This document shows, in pieces, positions 35,068 through 47,091 of a stretch of 64,000 nucleotides of DNA. The stretch spans positions 147,510-211,509 of the forward strand of contig NZ_JAGTAS010000052.1 in assembly GCF_025685425.1 (NCBI RefSeq), read 5' to 3'. The position numbers were made by a program, and so were the translations under genes. Every line of letters starts with the position of its first letter. Within the stretch, counting starts at the first letter, position 1. The notes below the pieces were generated by a model. That model ran no database searches, was not told the origin of the DNA, and was given only the letters and a program-made list of their open reading frames with translations. Origin of the DNA: Terriglobus albidus. Lineage in GTDB: Bacteria > Acidobacteriota > Terriglobia > Terriglobales > Acidobacteriaceae.

Positions 35068-35511
35068 TTACGGCAGGATGCCGGTCTCTTTCGCTATCTG
35101 CACTGCCTGCGTCCTGCGCTCCGCGCCCAGCTTGCCGAAGACCCGGCTGCAATGTGTCTTGACCGTGTTCTCACTGACGAACAGGCGTTCGGCGATCTCG
35201 CGGTTGCTCAGCCCTGCCGCGACCAGCTCGAGGATCTCCATCTCGCGCGGCGTGATGCCAAGCTTCCCCACGCGCTCCTGATTGCGGACGAAAGGAGCCG
35301 CGGCAGGGACCAGAATCTCTCGCACTTCTACCGGCCGCCTCCGTGTCAGTTTCAGACCAAGCCAGATGCCGAAGGCCGAGCAGATTGCGGCGACCAGCGC
35401 TCCGTAAATTTCCACAGAATGATCGATGACCAGGAACCGATACTGGCTCCATTGCAGTAATGCAATTGCCACGCCGCCCACTACCCCACAGACCAGAAGA
35501 TGCCGCATCAT
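35068..35511 (-). CDS. Membrane-anchored LuxR-family transcription regulator
   Basis: 147 residues. Two hydrophobic helices (about 5-20 and 33-55) precede a LuxR/FixJ helix-turn-helix (ITPREMEILELVAAGLSNREIAERLFVSENTVKTHCSRVF). No receiver domain is present, so it is a one-component membrane regulator. DUF4199 is the likely partner (inference from order). The GGAxx-type start is not strongly supported; the second Met is also possible. Confidence 0.82.
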   Translation of the reverse strand: MMRHLLVCGVVGGVAIALLQWSQYRFLVIDHSVEIYGALVAAICSAFGIWLGLKLTRRRPVEVREILVPAAAPFVRNQERVGKLGITPREMEILELVAAGLSNREIAERLFVSENTVKTHCSRVFGKLGAERRTQAVQIAKETGILP

Positions 35512-35536
35512 CGCCGTGCAGCGATGATACCCAAAC

Positions 35537-35573
35537 GCAAAAAGGGCGGCCCCCGAAGGAAGCCGCCCTTTGA
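35537..35573 (-). terminator. Terminator of lon
   Basis: AAAGGGCGGC (35540-35549 region) pairs with GCCGCCCTTT (35564-35573). On the minus strand TTTTTGCGTTT follows. It lies 12 bases past the lon stop. Confidence 0.87.
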
Positions 35574-35585
35574 ATCTGCGGTGGA

Positions 35586-38033
<2,448 letters not shown>

Positions 38034-38170
38034 GTGAGTGAACCTCTATCAAATCTTCTCATATCAGATGCCGCAGAACTAGTTTGGTCGCAAACTGCCT
38101 CCCCTCCGTTGGATGACTTATCGGCTGGACGGGTGATCCGCTGAGTGGAAACTCTGCTAAAGTTCCCGGC

Positions 38171-38974
38171 ATGAGCAACATCCAGCGCTTCTTCGTTGCA
38201 TTTTCAGCGGCCGCTTCCACGCTGCTGGCCACCCAGACGCCGACGCAAACCCAGCAAAAACCTCCCGCCTTCGACATCGCCTCAGTGAAGCAGAACAAGG
38301 GTATTGGCGACGGAAGATCTCATATATGGAGTTCCTCCGACAATGGCAACTTCAAAACCCAGAACGTCTCCATGAAGAGCCTGCTGGAATTTGCCTACGG
38401 CCTTCCTCAAGCCCAGATGCAAGGATCGCTCGACAAGGTGAGCGGGGTCACCTTCGATGTCGAAGCCAAGCTCGACGAGGAATCAGAGGTGAGGTTTGAG
38501 GCCGCTGATCGGGAGGCACGCCGGGAGTTGAAGAGCAGGATGCTGCAGTCTCTTCTGATAGATCGTTTCCACCTTGCCTGTCACCGAGAAAACCGTGAGA
38601 TGACCAGCTATGCGATTGTCACCGACAAAGGAAGCCCAAAGCTAAAGCCGACACAGGGTAGCGGCCTGCGATTTGACACTGGATACGGAAGGATTCGTGC
38701 GCAGGGCGCCACAGTGGAACAACTCGCACGATTGATTGCCCAGCGCCTGAATGAGCCCGTGGTTGACGCCAGCGGTATTACCGGCAGATATGACATGGAG
38801 ATCAACTTCACGCCTCCGGAAGGCCCAATGAAGCTGAACGGTCAGGCGATTCCCGACCCTCCGCCCTCGATCTTCACCGCCATGCAGGAACAACTAGGCC
38901 TTAAGCTCGAGAAGCGGAAGGGACCGGTAGAGGTCCTGATCGTCGATCACGTCGAGATGCCGACAGAAAACTAG
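38171..38974 (+). CDS. TIGR03435-type exported soil-Acidobacteria protein
   Basis: 267 residues with a signal peptide (1-28). Recognised by FDIASVKQNKGIGDG, NVSMKSLLEFAYG, SGVTFDVEAK, MLQSLLIDRFHLACHREN and YAIVTDKGSPKL, a pattern known almost only from Acidobacteriota. Function unknown; these proteins are usually multicopy and secreted. No neighbour with a clear role. Its stop is 12 bases before the stop of pheA; the gap contains two CTAGCTAG units. Confidence 0.85.
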   Translation: MSNIQRFFVAFSAAASTLLATQTPTQTQQKPPAFDIASVKQNKGIGDGRSHIWSSSDNGNFKTQNVSMKSLLEFAYGLPQAQMQGSLDKVSGVTFDVEAKLDEESEVRFEAADREARRELKSRMLQSLLIDRFHLACHRENREMTSYAIVTDKGSPKLKPTQGSGLRFDTGYGRIRAQGATVEQLARLIAQRLNEPVVDASGITGRYDMEINFTPPEGPMKLNGQAIPDPPPSIFTAMQEQLGLKLEKRKGPVEVLIVDHVEMPTEN

Positions 38975-38986
38975 CTAGCCGCGAAA

Positions 38987-39823
38987 CTAGCTAGCTGCGA
39001 CATACCGCCCCATCTCACGCACCAGGTCGCAGCTCTTCGCAAGGCTGGCGACTGCCTGGTCTGCCTGCTCCTCTCCGCTAAAGCGGAAGTCCACGTAAAA
39101 CAGGTACTCCCAGGGCTTCCCTGGCACCGGCCGCGACTCGATCTTCGTCAGGTCCACACCGGCCTCCGCGAGCCCCTGCAGCGCCTGCACCAGCGTTCCT
39201 GGCCGATGCGCCACCGAGAAGGCCAGGGAAAGCTTGTTTGCCTGCGGAATAGTGACCGCATCTGCCTGGCGTTTCAGCAGGAGAAAACGGGTGTAGTTCT
39301 CCGGATTATCTTCAACACCAGCCTCGAGGATCTCGGCTCCGTATTCTGGGGCCGCGGGGGCGCTGGCAATCGCAGCCGTGGAGCGATCGCCTTTCGCCAT
39401 CATGTGTTTTACGCTGCCCGCAGTGTCGTAGAACGGAACCGCATCGAGCTCACGATGAGCCGCCAGCCAGCGGCGGCACTGGCTCAACGCTACCGGATGC
39501 GAAAGTACCCGTTTCACCTCACCAAGTGTGGCACCGGGCATCACCATCAGATTGTGCAGGATGCGCAGCAGCAGCTCTCCTTCAATGCGAAGGTCGTGGT
39601 TGAAAAGCAGGTCGTAGTGCTCTGCCACGGAACCGTGCAGCGTGTTTTCGATCGGGAGCACGGCGGCATCGACACCGTCGCCCGCTGCCAGGCGTTCCAC
39701 CACCTCGACGGAAAGAGCACAAGGCACGATAGTTACGCCTTCGCCCAACATCTTCATTGCGGCAGCGTGGCTGTTCGATCCACGCTCACCTTGAATTGCA
39801 ACTCGCAAAGCAACCTTTTCCAT
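38987..39823 (-). CDS. pheA: Prephenate dehydratase
   Basis: 278 residues, monofunctional, for phenylalanine synthesis. The catalytic TRF motif is in NYTRFLLL. The ACT regulatory domain has RPGTLVQALQGLAEAGVDLTKIESRP, where ESRP is the phenylalanine-binding signature, so feedback inhibition is expected. Ends close to the convergent TIGR03435-type gene. Single gene; no chorismate mutase domain. Confidence 0.94.
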   Translation of the reverse strand: MEKVALRVAIQGERGSNSHAAAMKMLGEGVTIVPCALSVEVVERLAAGDGVDAAVLPIENTLHGSVAEHYDLLFNHDLRIEGELLLRILHNLMVMPGATLGEVKRVLSHPVALSQCRRWLAAHRELDAVPFYDTAGSVKHMMAKGDRSTAAIASAPAAPEYGAEILEAGVEDNPENYTRFLLLKRQADAVTIPQANKLSLAFSVAHRPGTLVQALQGLAEAGVDLTKIESRPVPGKPWEYLFYVDFRFSGEEQADQAVASLAKSCDLVREMGRYVAAS

Positions 39824-39974
39824 TTGTGCTCACTATGACCCAGGAGAAATTCCCCTGCAAATTCTGGCAACGTTCAAAGTCTATCTGGCAACTTACTCTG
39901 ACGTGACGCCTGTCGTCATACAAGTTTCCCCGTACCGTGTGCGGGGCATTCTATTCAGGAAGGAGGGACTTCCA

Positions 39975-40127
39975 ATGCTCTGGACGATTACCGTCATTCT
40001 TCTCGTTGCGTGGCTCGTCGGTCTGGTTTCCAGCTACACCCTGGGCGGCTGGATTCACCTGTTGCTGGTCCTCGCGGTGATCTCGCTGATCTTCAATCTG
40101 CTTGCCGGCCGACGCTCAACGCTTTGA
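39975..40127 (+). CDS. Tiny membrane protein, lmo0937 family, copy 1
   Basis: 50 residues from ATG at 39975 with AAGGAGG 8 bases before. Two membrane helices with the motif SSYTLGGWIHLLLVLAVISLIFNLL. Such proteins occur near stress genes in many bacteria. 58 bases later a second copy follows; the two are 60-70% identical. Confidence 0.85.
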   Translation: MLWTITVILLVAWLVGLVSSYTLGGWIHLLLVLAVISLIFNLLAGRRSTL

Positions 40128-40185
40128 CCTCACATGTACCTGCGGAACGCATTCGCGTAAGCCGGAAGAAGGAGTAGGGAAAGAA

Positions 40186-40335
40186 ATGCTGCTCTTCTTG
40201 ACGATTGTGTTGTTCGCTCTTTGGCTGCTCGGTATGGTCAGTACCTACACGTTGGGCGGGTGGATCCATCTGCTGCTTTTTCTGGCTGTGGCCGCGCTGC
40301 TTATCCGCTTAATTCAGGGACGCAATCCGCTCTAG
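40186..40335 (+). CDS. Tiny membrane protein, lmo0937 family, copy 2
   Basis: 49 residues from ATG at 40186; AGAAGGAG lies about 15 bases upstream. Like copy 1, it has STYTLGGWIHLLLFLAVAALLIRL, i.e. a tandem duplicate. Function unknown. The next gene encodes a CsbD-like protein. Confidence 0.85.
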   Translation: MLLFLTIVLFALWLLGMVSTYTLGGWIHLLLFLAVAALLIRLIQGRNPL

Positions 40336-40387
40336 CAGCGGGTTGCGCCTCCCTTTCAGAACGCACGACCAAGTAAGGAGTCTCATC

Positions 40388-40738
40388 ATGAACAAGAGCA
40401 ACGTCAGCGGAAAAATCGATCAGGTCGTGGGCAAGGTCAAGGAAGGCGTCGGAGAAGCCATCGGCAATGAGCGCCTTGCCAACTCCGGTGTCGCCGACCA
40501 GCTCAAGGGCCACGCGAAAGAAGCCTGGGGCAATACCAAGGACACGGCCGAGGAGGTTAACAAGACCGCCCGAACTGAGGCCGATGTCCGGCGAGAACAG
40601 GCACACACCCACGCGAACAGCATGCGTGACAAGATCACCAACGCAGCCGAGAATACCAAAGACAAGGTGAACCAGAAACTCGACGACATCAAGGAAGAAC
40701 AGCGTGAGCGCCGCGACGACATTCGCCGCTCAGCATAG
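40388..40738 (+). CDS. CsbD-like stress protein
   Basis: 116 residues from ATG at 40388. The CsbD signature is KSNVSGKIDQVVGKVKEGVG and GNERLANSG, followed by a long hydrophilic helical tail rich in Lys, Glu and Asn (KDTAEEVNKTA, KITNAAENTKDKVNQ). CsbD proteins are general-stress proteins of unknown mechanism. The run ends with a terminator, so the three small genes are likely one transcript. Confidence 0.87.
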   Translation: MNKSNVSGKIDQVVGKVKEGVGEAIGNERLANSGVADQLKGHAKEAWGNTKDTAEEVNKTARTEADVRREQAHTHANSMRDKITNAAENTKDKVNQKLDDIKEEQRERRDDIRRSA

Positions 40739-40764
40739 ACAGGAAGTAATACCAACTCCCCTTC

Positions 40765-40789
40765 AGCCCGGCCTTGCGCCGGGCTTTTT
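40765..40789 (+). terminator. Rho-independent terminator after the CsbD gene
   Basis: AGCCCGGC (40765-40772) and GCCGGGCT (40778-40785) with loop CTTGC, followed by TTTTC. Confidence 0.88.
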
Positions 40790-40822
40790 CTATCGACAAA
40801 TTCGGTTGAGCACTATTCGTTG

Positions 40823-41686
40823 CTACCGCCGCAGCACATCCGCAACTACGAAGGTCATAAACAACACCGCGATAATGCCGTTCAAGGTAAAGAACGCAGC
40901 GTTCATGCGGCGCATATCCTTCGGCGAGATGATCGCGTGCTCATACCCCAGCAGTAGCGACACCACACCGATGCCTGCCCAGGCCACTGGACCGAACGAG
41001 AACAGAGATCCTAGCCATACCAGCAGGCCCAGCATGCCGGCATGCATGATGCGAGCGATCCAGAAGGCGCCCTCGACACCGAACGCCGAAGGCACTGAAT
41101 GCAGGCCGACACGGCGGTCGTGATCGAAGTCCTGGCAGGCATATAGCACATCAAACCCACCTACCCACAGCAGTACTGCCCCTGTCAGCACAATGATCCT
41201 TGGGTCTAATGATCCACGAACGGCTATCCAGGCAGCAGACGGCGCGATGCCCAAAGCCAGCCCAAGAACAAGGTGGCTCCAGCGCGTCACGCGCTTCATA
41301 TAGCTGTAGGAAAGCACGACACCGAGCGCAACCGGCGAGAGCAGCAGCGTCAGACGGTTCAACATGGCGGCGCCGAACACAAACAACGCGCAGCTCACAA
41401 TGACGAAACCTGCCACAAATTTCGCGCTCAACAGTCCTGCGGGAATAGCGCGCATTGCTGTGCGCGGGTTCTTGCTGTCGATCTCCGCATCCACCAGACG
41501 ATTGAAGGCCATTGCCGCAGAGCGCGCCGCCACCATGCACACAACGATCCATCCGAGCTTGGCCAGCGGCGGAATACCGCCTGCAGCCAGCACAGATGCC
41601 GTCAGCGCAAAAGGCAGCGCAAAGATGGAGTGTTCCCACTTGATCATCTCAAGTGTGATTGCCGTATTGCGCCAGATTCCCTGCAC
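40823..41686 (-). CDS. ubiA: UbiA-family prenyltransferase (4-hydroxybenzoate polyprenyltransferase-like)
   Basis: 287 residues, about 8 membrane helices. The two Asp-rich sites are NRLVDAEIDSKNPRTAMR and DFDHDRRVGLHSVPSAFG, which bind the Mg-diphosphate. It attaches a polyprenyl chain to an aromatic acceptor for quinone synthesis; the acceptor could also be a menaquinone precursor, as Acidobacteriota often use menaquinone. No other quinone gene is nearby. Confidence 0.85.
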   Translation of the reverse strand: MQGIWRNTAITLEMIKWEHSIFALPFALTASVLAAGGIPPLAKLGWIVVCMVAARSAAMAFNRLVDAEIDSKNPRTAMRAIPAGLLSAKFVAGFVIVSCALFVFGAAMLNRLTLLLSPVALGVVLSYSYMKRVTRWSHLVLGLALGIAPSAAWIAVRGSLDPRIIVLTGAVLLWVGGFDVLYACQDFDHDRRVGLHSVPSAFGVEGAFWIARIMHAGMLGLLVWLGSLFSFGPVAWAGIGVVSLLLGYEHAIISPKDMRRMNAAFFTLNGIIAVLFMTFVVADVLRR

Positions 41687-41737
41687 GCCTTTATTGTAGT
41701 TTGTCCGGTCTAAATTACGGTTTCTCCGGTATTTCTT

Positions 41738-41856
41738 GAGCGTCTTCCCCTGTTACCGGGTGTCCTGGAAGGGGCATCCTATGGGCGTTTTCATTGCGGA
41801 AAACGCCCACACGATGCGGAAGCCCTCGATTACCCATCAACAGAGGAATTACACTA
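41738..41856 (+). repeat. Family A dispersed inverted-repeat element, copy A6 (diverged)
   Basis: The core GGCGTTTTCATTGCGGAAAA and ACGCCC is intact; the flanks GAGCGTCTTCCCCTGTTACC and CATCAACAGAGGAATTACAC are diverged. The minus strand terminus TAGTGTAATTCCTC provides the TAG stop of the BON gene. Confidence 0.8.
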
Positions 41857-42678
41857 TCGCTGCTCCGGACTCGCGGCACCGGCGACCTGCAGGTCGTTGG
41901 TCACCTTGAAGACCCCTGGAACCCCATTGGCTCGAATCCCTGCCGTATCTTTGTCGGCCTGCGTATCGACGACACCCGCCAGCGTAACGTTGCCGTTCAC
42001 CACGACAATACGGATGGGCTTGGCCGGGTCAATGGAGTACTTATTCAGCGATGGGAAGCCATACACGGCACGCGCTACCGCCATCCGGATACGGTCGTCG
42101 TTCGGCGAGAGAGGCGCGACCTCGATGTTGTCTATAACATCCTTCACGCCCGGATAGTTCGATACCAGACTCACCGCGGAATCGCGGTCCATCGGACCAT
42201 ACGCGACGCCGCCGAGAGTCACAACACCATCCTGCACACCAATGGTGAAGGAATTGAATGCGGTTGTGCCATAGCCGACGCGATCGTAGGAGAGCTTCTC
42301 CGCCAGTTTGTCGCGCAACTGCACATCAGTCAGTTCGCTGTTGCCGGCGACCTCGATCATGTTGCGCACAGCCAGCACATTTTTCACGTGATGGGCACGG
42401 TTATCCGCATCGGACTTGGCACTGTACAGATCCACCGAGCCGGTCAGGGTCACCACCCCGCGGTTCACCTCGGGCTTCACACCGCCGAACCGTTTGCTGC
42501 TGAGCTTTTCCTTGAGATCCTGAAGAATCTGAGGATCATTAGCGCCGCTGGCAGACTCTTTCTTGCCCTGCGCATACGCGCTAACACCTGCAATCCCCAT
42601 CCCTATCGCCAGCGCTAATCCAAGGGCGCTGACAACGTTCGTAAACCGCATCCTCTTCAACAACGCTGACGTACTCAT
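41854..42678 (-). CDS. Exported BON-domain protein (three BON repeats)
   Basis: 274 residues. A signal peptide ends near SAYAQ. Three BON-type units of about 70 residues follow (each with LKEKL/DKLAEKL/VARAVYG and a VNRGVVTLTGSV, VQDGVVTLGGVA or VNGNVTLAGVV strand). BON domains bind lipids or the envelope, as in OsmY and Kbp. It is 42 bases after tamB, in the same direction. The start is uncertain (ATG at 42654 is also possible). The stop comes from repeat A6. Confidence 0.85.
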   Translation of the reverse strand: MSTSALLKRMRFTNVVSALGLALAIGMGIAGVSAYAQGKKESASGANDPQILQDLKEKLSSKRFGGVKPEVNRGVVTLTGSVDLYSAKSDADNRAHHVKNVLAVRNMIEVAGNSELTDVQLRDKLAEKLSYDRVGYGTTAFNSFTIGVQDGVVTLGGVAYGPMDRDSAVSLVSNYPGVKDVIDNIEVAPLSPNDDRIRMAVARAVYGFPSLNKYSIDPAKPIRIVVVNGNVTLAGVVDTQADKDTAGIRANGVPGVFKVTNDLQVAGAASPEQR

Positions 42679-42720
42679 ATCTTGTTAGAAGCCGGGTTCC
42701 TGTAAAGAGATGCACTCATA

Positions 42721-45700
42721 TTACTTGTAACGCTGCCGGATCTTGTAAACGATGCTGAAGACACCGTTTTCATCGCGGGTGGCGACAATGGCATTATTCC
42801 GGTTCACCTGATATTGAAGCTGGATTAACTGCCGTGCCGACGAGTTCACGTTTGTGGCAAAGACTACCGTCAACTGTCGCGACAGCTGCTCTTCGATGGT
42901 GATGCGGGCCGACGAGTTACCTACGGCGCCAGTATAGGAGGGGTCAATCTTCACGCTTCCCGCTCCGCCGAACAGCTTCGAGACACGATTGCTGACGGTC
43001 GCGTTCAGCGCACTTCCCAGCAACGCCGAGGTCGTCGGATCGGTTCCACTCCGCAACTGTTGTTCCTGATAGATCTGGGCCTGCTCCTGGGTCCGTCCCA
43101 GAGCCAGCAGGGCGAAGATGTCTGCCTCGCTGAGTGGCGGTTCAGAGCGATAGGTCGGTTTCAGGCTGGTTGATGTGCCGTGCAGGCCGATAGTGATGTC
43201 GTAATTACTGACGCGCGCTGTCGCATCCAGATCGATTACGGGATCGATGCGCACGGGGTTGTTGAAGTAGACATCGCCGCGTTGCAACTGGTACTGCACA
43301 CCCGCGAAGCTTGCACTGCCATCGGTAATCGACACGCGTCCCAGTACCGAAGGAACCGCCAGCGTACCTACTACGCGCAGGTCGACCTTACCGGCCAGCT
43401 TGGCGTACGAATTCTGGAAGTCGAGCTGCGGGGATGAGGTGACACGTATATTGAGGTGCACCTTGTTGGTCATAGCATCCGGATCCGGCGGAGCCGACAC
43501 GCCGCCGCTGCCGGAAAACTGCGCAAAATCAAACTCTTCACTCAGGCCGAAACGTGTTATCAGCACATCACCGCTCAATTGCATCGAGTTGCTGTTGCCG
43601 ATCAGATGCAGGCTGGTATTTGCCGTCGTGCTGACGCCATAGAGACGGACGCGTGCTGCATTCGCCATCGCCGTCAGGTCAGCGTAGAAGCCGTTGCGGT
43701 AGGTCATGAATCCGCCGACCCGCAACTGTCCGCCACCTGTGGTCGCCGTCAGCGATTGCACTTCCAGGCGATCCCGGTTAAAGACCAAGGTGCCGTTGAT
43801 ATTACTCAGGCCATTTGGAATATCTTCGTACGCCAGGTTGGCGTTCTTCATCTCGACCCGGCCCGTCAGCACGGGAGTTTGCGTGGTTCCTGAAGCACCG
43901 ATGGTGAATGTGATGCCGCCGCCCGCAATAATGCCCGGCTGGACGGTGTGCAATACAGCCAGATCCGCTGTTCCGCTCGCCTTCGCATCCAGACGGCCGC
44001 CCTTCGGGTCAGTCACGCCCAGTATCTGCGCCGTGCCTTCCAGACGCACGTCTGTCTGCGATCCCGTGATGTGAACAGGCTGCAGCCGTACGGTTCCATT
44101 CTCCAGAGAGGCCCGCATCGGGGCTTCGGTCTTGAATGCCAGCCCCGCTAGTGTCACATCGACATTGCGGATCTCCGCGGCGCCGCGCAACTGCTCCGGA
44201 GTCTTTAGAGGACCGGAGAAGTCCACCGTGCCGGCGAGGTTCGAAGTAGCCTTAAGCGTCGTGTTGTTCAGCGCCTTCAGAACATTCTCGAAGTTGAGGT
44301 TACTGAACTCCAGCTTGCCCTGCGAGTTGTAGTTCCCGGTGAGCTGTGCCTGCGCAGCCACATTGATCGCGGCATTCAGAAGCGTTGATTGTCCCTTGAG
44401 ATAGACCGTCGAACCCTGGCTATGGGCATCTGCCGTCAGCTCACCCACGCTCGAGCCGTCCAGCCTGACGTTGCTCAGGCGGAGATTTGCCTGAAGGTTC
44501 GGTTGCTCCAGCGTTCCCTTTGCGTCCAGGGTCGCGGTCAGGTTCCCGTCGAGCGGGAGATTCCGCTTCTGCACGTTTTCAAAACCGGAGAGCCGCAGAT
44601 CACGCGCCTGCACATGTGCATGCACCTGTTTGGTATCGATGTCGTACCCCGCGTCTCCAGTCAGAACCTGCACATTGTGAGCACGGATCAACAGGTTTTC
44701 CCCATCGATCGTATGTCCGTGGACGTTCAGGTCCGTCTGCACCAACTGGAACGGCTCGCCGTAGGCTACGCCGTCGCGCAACGCTACGATACCTTTGCCG
44801 TTGAGGTTTCCAATCGTGCCGGCCAGATGACCATTCACGTTCAAGGTCCCGGTCACCGGCAGATTCGACTGTCCGGCCATCTGCAACGCTTCGACAACAT
44901 CGGCATCGGCCAACTGCACATCGGCGTCTACAGTCGACTCTTTGTCCCATTCGTAAGACGAAACACCTCGACGCCCCTGGATATGGTGTGCCTTCACAGA
45001 GCCATGAGCGTGCAGCAGCGAATGTCCGCGCTTCACCGTTGAGCTCGCCACCGCCAGCCCCTGCGGTGTGTATTCAGCATCTGCGACGAGAGAATCGATA
45101 AGCAGCGTTGAGTCCGGCGCGACCTTCGCTTCTACCCCGGTGGCCTCCAGATGCCCTTTGATATCCAGTGACGCCATTGGACCCGATGCCGTCCCATGGA
45201 AGGTCGCCGTCCCCTGCAGATCAATAGGCAGCGCGCTGGCGCCCCGCTTCTCCTGGGGATCGTAACCGATGGCCGTCAACACCGAATCCAACTCGGCGAG
45301 ATTTCCCATCACCACATTGGCGCGTAGCGCGGTTGCGGCTTCTCCCTTATCGACACCCAGCACGCCATTCGCCTCGATCGTCGTATATGGAGTCTTTGCC
45401 GTGACCTGCTGGATGTTCACGATCTCTCCCTGCCCGCGATACTCAGCAATGACAGAGCCCGAGACGGGAACATTCTGCCTTCCAGGCACCTGCCGTCCGG
45501 TAGGTGACAACTTCAGGTTCGCGTTCACGATCACAGAGTCTTCGATATGAGCGAAGTCCCCGCCCCATTCCGCCTTGGCCGGCCCTGTTACCGCGAGATC
45601 CAGTCCAAGGTCCCTGAAACCGCGAGGCTGGGTAATCTCTTCAATGGCGCGCAGGCTGACACTCGTCAGGGTGACATTGACATAGGCATGCGACCGCGCG

Positions 45701-47091
45701 ACCTTCGGCAGCATGCGATTTCCTTCCGCCGGGGGTTTCGAATTCATCGCCTTGGCCGTCGTATTTGCTGTCTGCTGACCGGCGGCAGCCGTGGGCGACT
45801 TTTGGGCTGTGTCTTCGGGAATCTGACCCAGCCAGTTGTTGATTCGCATATCGCCGGCAATATGGCCACCATCCGACAGATCGATCAACATCGCATTCAG
45901 CAGCAGCTCGGTCGGTGTGACGTGCAACTTGGTATCGAGATCGACACCATGAACACGAACAAACTGATCCGTATAGCCCGCGCCGCGCGCCTTGACCGTA
46001 CCGGCTAATAGATAGCCCTTCTGGCATTCCGGATCCGGCGGCAGTGTCTTTACGTTTGCCGGACTCTGAGCCGGGTGGCGTCTCTGCCAGAAATGCGGCT
46101 GCTTCTGTGCCTCCTGCGGTGCGACTGCACAGCTATGACCGCTCAGATCCAGAGCAACATTCCCCGCGTTCAAGCCCGGGAAACCGCTCAACACCGAGAT
46201 CTGTTTAATCTCCACATTGCCTTTGACCGTTGCCTGCCATACCGGATTGTCGAAGTTTTCGAGCTGCGCCGTCAGGTCCAGCTTCGAGCTCTCACCAGTC
46301 TCCAGGTGCAGGCTTTTCAGCGCCACCATCGAACGGCCCAGCTCGATCTCGGCAGTCATGTGCGACTTCGCCTCAGGCATCTCCTTCATCTTGGTTGTCA
46401 GGTCGTTGAGAGTAACTGAAATGCCATAACGATCCGATGACGAGAGATAGTGCACATTGACACCGAGCTGCCGCGCTGCCATCTCGAATGGAATCGGCTT
46501 GTCGTTCATGAGAACGACTCCCTCCACGACTTCAGCCTTGGCTGCCTTCAGATCCAGCAGCGTGTCCTGAATTGGCCTCGTACTTGCACTTTTCTTCTTC
46601 GGAACCGGCTGATTCGTACTGCCGTCGGCATTAACGATCAGGTGAAACTGGGGATGCTCCACGCGCAGCAGACTCAGATGTACTTTTGACATCAGGCCGC
46701 CTGCCGCTCGCTGCAGCAGATTACCGATAGTGATGCGCACCAGAATGCGATCGACGGAGAGATAGGGCGCCTCTCCCTGTGCCTCAGTCCCGTGAATCAC
46801 GAGTCCGTCCACCTCGGCTGACAGATGCCACAGGTTGAACTGCACCGAACCGACTTCCACACGTCCACCGGTGGCTTCTTCCAGAATTGACACCACCTGT
46901 CGCCCCACACGCTGTTGAAAGTCCTGAGTGTGGGTGTACAAGGTCAGCAGAGCGGTCAGAAACAGCAACAACGCGCCAATCCCGGCAAAGATCCATGCCG
47001 CAATCCTCATGACCTTACGCCGTGGCGGATTGCCGGGCGAAAGGGGAACGTTCTGTTCGGTCTGCTGGTTCTGGGGAAGAAGCTCGCTCAT
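42721..47091 (-). CDS. tamB: Translocation and assembly module protein TamB
   Basis: 1456 residues. One N-terminal membrane helix (about 26-50), then a very long region of short amphipathic beta repeats, and the conserved C-terminal DUF490 domain (PPLSEADIFALLALGR and SSARITIEEQLSRQLTVVF). TamB works with an Omp85 partner to insert outer-membrane proteins or to move lipids between the membranes. Its ATG overlaps the stop of the SurA-like gene (ATGA), and the Omp85 gene is in the same operon. Confidence 0.92.
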   Translation of the reverse strand: MSELLPQNQQTEQNVPLSPGNPPRRKVMRIAAWIFAGIGALLLFLTALLTLYTHTQDFQQRVGRQVVSILEEATGGRVEVGSVQFNLWHLSAEVDGLVIHGTEAQGEAPYLSVDRILVRITIGNLLQRAAGGLMSKVHLSLLRVEHPQFHLIVNADGSTNQPVPKKKSASTRPIQDTLLDLKAAKAEVVEGVVLMNDKPIPFEMAARQLGVNVHYLSSSDRYGISVTLNDLTTKMKEMPEAKSHMTAEIELGRSMVALKSLHLETGESSKLDLTAQLENFDNPVWQATVKGNVEIKQISVLSGFPGLNAGNVALDLSGHSCAVAPQEAQKQPHFWQRRHPAQSPANVKTLPPDPECQKGYLLAGTVKARGAGYTDQFVRVHGVDLDTKLHVTPTELLLNAMLIDLSDGGHIAGDMRINNWLGQIPEDTAQKSPTAAAGQQTANTTAKAMNSKPPAEGNRMLPKVARSHAYVNVTLTSVSLRAIEEITQPRGFRDLGLDLAVTGPAKAEWGGDFAHIEDSVIVNANLKLSPTGRQVPGRQNVPVSGSVIAEYRGQGEIVNIQQVTAKTPYTTIEANGVLGVDKGEAATALRANVVMGNLAELDSVLTAIGYDPQEKRGASALPIDLQGTATFHGTASGPMASLDIKGHLEATGVEAKVAPDSTLLIDSLVADAEYTPQGLAVASSTVKRGHSLLHAHGSVKAHHIQGRRGVSSYEWDKESTVDADVQLADADVVEALQMAGQSNLPVTGTLNVNGHLAGTIGNLNGKGIVALRDGVAYGEPFQLVQTDLNVHGHTIDGENLLIRAHNVQVLTGDAGYDIDTKQVHAHVQARDLRLSGFENVQKRNLPLDGNLTATLDAKGTLEQPNLQANLRLSNVRLDGSSVGELTADAHSQGSTVYLKGQSTLLNAAINVAAQAQLTGNYNSQGKLEFSNLNFENVLKALNNTTLKATSNLAGTVDFSGPLKTPEQLRGAAEIRNVDVTLAGLAFKTEAPMRASLENGTVRLQPVHITGSQTDVRLEGTAQILGVTDPKGGRLDAKASGTADLAVLHTVQPGIIAGGGITFTIGASGTTQTPVLTGRVEMKNANLAYEDIPNGLSNINGTLVFNRDRLEVQSLTATTGGGQLRVGGFMTYRNGFYADLTAMANAARVRLYGVSTTANTSLHLIGNSNSMQLSGDVLITRFGLSEEFDFAQFSGSGGVSAPPDPDAMTNKVHLNIRVTSSPQLDFQNSYAKLAGKVDLRVVGTLAVPSVLGRVSITDGSASFAGVQYQLQRGDVYFNNPVRIDPVIDLDATARVSNYDITIGLHGTSTSLKPTYRSEPPLSEADIFALLALGRTQEQAQIYQEQQLRSGTDPTTSALLGSALNATVSNRVSKLFGGAGSVKIDPSYTGAVGNSSARITIEEQLSRQLTVVFATNVNSSARQLIQLQYQVNRNNAIVATRDENGVFSIVYKIRQRYK

